This document shows positions 6,343 through 7,736 of a stretch of DNA of 7,736 bases, piece by piece (positions within the stretch are counted from its first letter, which is position 1; each line of letters starts with the position of its first letter). Under the pieces are notes generated by a model that ran no database searches, was not told where the DNA came from, and worked only from the letters and a program-made list of their open reading frames with translations. The position numbers and the translations under genes are program-made. Where the stretch lies: contig JAFZKM010000012.1 in NCBI GenBank assembly GCA_017553665.1, positions 1 through 7,736 on the forward strand, given 5' to 3'. This DNA comes from Lachnospiraceae bacterium (GTDB taxonomy: Bacteria; Bacillota_A; Clostridia; Lachnospirales; Lachnospiraceae).

Positions 6343-7230
6343 ATGTACGACATGGCTGCATTATATGAGGCTACGAGCATCAAAGATGCCGTTGAGCTGC
6401 GTCTTGCCCATCCCGAGGCTCAGATCGTTGCGGGCGGAACAGACGTCTTTGTCCAGATGCGTGAAGGAAAGCGCGCGGGCAAGGCTCTGCTCTCGATCCA
6501 GAAGATAGACGAAATGCGAGGCATCTGCGAAGAGGACGACGGCACGATCCGTATCGGCTCTCTTACGAGCTTCTCACATATCACGAAGAACCCGATCATT
6601 CAGGAAAAGCTGCTCTGCCTCGGCGAGGCGGTTGACCAGGTCGGCGGACCTCAGATCAGAAACGCCGGCACGATCGGCGGCAATACATGCAACGGCGTGA
6701 CTTCGGCCGATTCGGCTTCGACGCTTTTCGCTTACGACGCGATCATCGAGCTGACAGGAAAGAACGGCATCCGCCGCCTTCCGATCGAGCAGTTCTACAT
6801 CAAAGCCGGCACCGTCGATATCAATGTCGAGGACGGCGAGATCCAGACCGCGATCCTGATCCCGAAGGATTCCTGGGAGAACACGAACGGCTTCTACATC
6901 AAATACGCGATGCGAAACGCGATGGATATCGCGACGCTCGGAACTTCCGTAAACGCCCGCCTTTCGGCGGACAAAAAGACCTTTGACCGCGTTCGTATCG
7001 CTTACGGCGTGGCAGGTCCCGTGCCGCTCCGCGCAAAGACGGCCGAAGCGTTCATCAACGGAAAAGCCGTTACGGAAGAGAACATCGAAGCATTTTCGAA
7101 GGAAGTCTTAAATGACGTGCACGCCCGCGATTCCTGGCGCGCCGCGAAGGACTTCCGTGAGCATATCGCGGTGGAGAGCGCGAAGAGAGCGCTCAGGGAA
7201 GCAATAAGACGATGTGGAGGTGAGATCTGA
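6343..7230 (+). CDS. xdhB: Xanthine dehydrogenase, FAD-binding subunit
   Basis: Electron-transfer subunit (295 residues, about the size of E. coli XdhB) that carries FAD and passes electrons from the iron-sulfur clusters to NAD+ or another acceptor. The N-terminal FAD domain of the PCMH/CO-dehydrogenase flavoprotein type has AGGTDVFVQ (30-38) and the second FAD loop QIRNAGTIGGNTCNG (104-118). The C-terminal CODH flavoprotein domain runs from about residue 185 to 290, with FYIKYAMRNAMDIAT (184-198) and the WRAAKDFR segment (265-272). I see no cysteine-rich insert of the kind that carries an extra [4Fe-4S] cluster in 4-hydroxybenzoyl-CoA reductase. The ATG has GGAG 7 bases upstream. Its stop overlaps the xdhC start by one base (TGATG), which implies translational coupling and equal output of the two subunits. 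Confidence 0.97.
   Translation: MYDMAALYEATSIKDAVELRLAHPEAQIVAGGTDVFVQMREGKRAGKALLSIQKIDEMRGICEEDDGTIRIGSLTSFSHITKNPIIQEKLLCLGEAVDQVGGPQIRNAGTIGGNTCNGVTSADSASTLFAYDAIIELTGKNGIRRLPIEQFYIKAGTVDINVEDGEIQTAILIPKDSWENTNGFYIKYAMRNAMDIATLGTSVNARLSADKKTFDRVRIAYGVAGPVPLRAKTAEAFINGKAVTEENIEAFSKEVLNDVHARDSWRAAKDFREHIAVESAKRALREAIRRCGGEI
7216..7220 (+). promoter_or_regulatory. Ribosome binding site of xdhC inside the end of xdhB
   Basis: GGAGG lies within the last codons of xdhB, 9 bases before the xdhC ATG at 7230. With the TGATG stop/start overlap it supports coupled translation of the FAD and iron-sulfur subunits. Confidence 0.65.
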
Positions 7231-7736
7231 TGGCACAGTATTCGGTTATTAATTTCACTTTAAACGGCCGTAAGGTCGAAAAGGTCGTCGACGTGCGCGC
7301 ATCCCTTACCGACATGCTGCGCAACGATTTCTCCCTGACCTCTGTAAAGAAGGGCTGCGAAGTATGCGAATGCGGCGCATGCAATGTGATCATCGACGGC
7401 GAGTGCTACAATTCCTGCCTGTATCTGGCAGTCTGGGCGGACGGCAAGAACATCCGCACTCTCGAGTCCCTCATCGGACCCGACGGCGAGCTCTCGGACA
7501 TTCAGCAGGCTTTCATGGAGGAAACCGCCGTACAGTGCGGCTTCTGCACCCCCGGTTTTATCATGACCGCGGTCGAGATCCTTGAATCCGGCAAAGAATA
7601 CACCGACGCCGAACTGCGCAAGCTCCTCTCCGGCCACCTCTGCCGCTGCACGGGATACGAGAATATCCTGAAGGCAGTAAGAAAGACAATGTATAAGAGG
7701 CTCGGGAAACCCGAACCTCCGATAGAATACTATTAA
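7230..7736 (+). CDS. xdhC: Xanthine dehydrogenase, [2Fe-2S] iron-sulfur subunit
   Basis: Iron-sulfur subunit (168 residues) that relays electrons from the molybdenum centre in XdhA to FAD in XdhB. It resembles E. coli XdhC, the iron-sulfur subunit; the Rhodobacter protein called XdhC is an unrelated chaperone. The plant-type ferredoxin domain (about 5-80) has Cys43, 48, 51 and 63. The helical second-cluster domain (about 88-152) has QCGFC with Cys103 and Cys106, and CRC with Cys138 and Cys140. All eight cluster ligands are present. Oddly, the first binding loop reads GCEVCECGAC, where Cys46 replaces the Gly usual in GCxVGECGAC. This adds a cysteine next to the cluster, and Cys59 is also extra. 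The short tail (about 155-168) is rich in Pro and charged residues and ends in Tyr-Tyr. The TAA stop is the last codon of the window, so any following gene or terminator is out of sight. Confidence 0.97.
   Translation: MAQYSVINFTLNGRKVEKVVDVRASLTDMLRNDFSLTSVKKGCEVCECGACNVIIDGECYNSCLYLAVWADGKNIRTLESLIGPDGELSDIQQAFMEETAVQCGFCTPGFIMTAVEILESGKEYTDAELRKLLSGHLCRCTGYENILKAVRKTMYKRLGKPEPPIEYY

Noticed and set aside
1..7736. Selenocysteine codons (in-frame TGA) in the hydroxylases
   Set aside because: All six genes read through without internal TGA. Selenium here, if used, is a cofactor ligand and not selenocysteine.

Overview
The window holds a purine-hydroxylase locus, very probably from an anaerobic, fairly GC-rich member of the Clostridia (Bacillota). 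The lineage is inferred from strong AGGAGG/GGAGG ribosome binding sites, TATAAT promoters in a short AT-rich control region, and a gene set typical of purine-degrading gut Clostridia and enterococci. No rRNA, tRNA, mobile element, repeat array or CRISPR is present.

Layout: two divergent gene sets meet at an AT-rich control region of about 190 bases (roughly 3804-3994). Leftward (minus strand) run yqeC (2979-3803), a fused yqeB-mocA gene (1621-2976), and the start of a single-chain [2Fe-2S]-molybdopterin hydroxylase of the selenium-dependent xanthine dehydrogenase type (1-1564, cut by the left window edge). Rightward (plus strand) run xdhA (3995-6283), xdhB (6343-7230) and xdhC (7230-7736). 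These are the molybdenum, FAD and iron-sulfur subunits of a classical three-subunit xanthine dehydrogenase, and the last stop codon is the last base of the window.

How they work together: MocA is expected to attach CMP to molybdopterin, making the dinucleotide cofactor used by the xanthine oxidase family. YqeB and YqeC are the marker proteins for maturation of the labile-selenium form of that cofactor, which also needs selenophosphate from SelD (not in the window). The likely clients are the single-chain enzyme downstream in the same operon and perhaps XdhABC across the divide. Both enzymes keep the Gln, Glu and Arg positions that line the purine site of bovine xanthine dehydrogenase, so both are predicted to act on xanthine, hypoxanthine or urate. 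The same functions lie in one region of the E. coli chromosome (xdhABC, yqeB, yqeC, mocA/ygfJ, xdhD).

The gene families are known. The less ordinary points are the YqeB-MocA fusion, two xanthine dehydrogenases of different architecture back to back around one maturation set, extra cysteines beside metal-site motifs in XdhC and XdhA, and a repeat-rich divergent promoter. I found no convincing sign of a wholly undescribed system.
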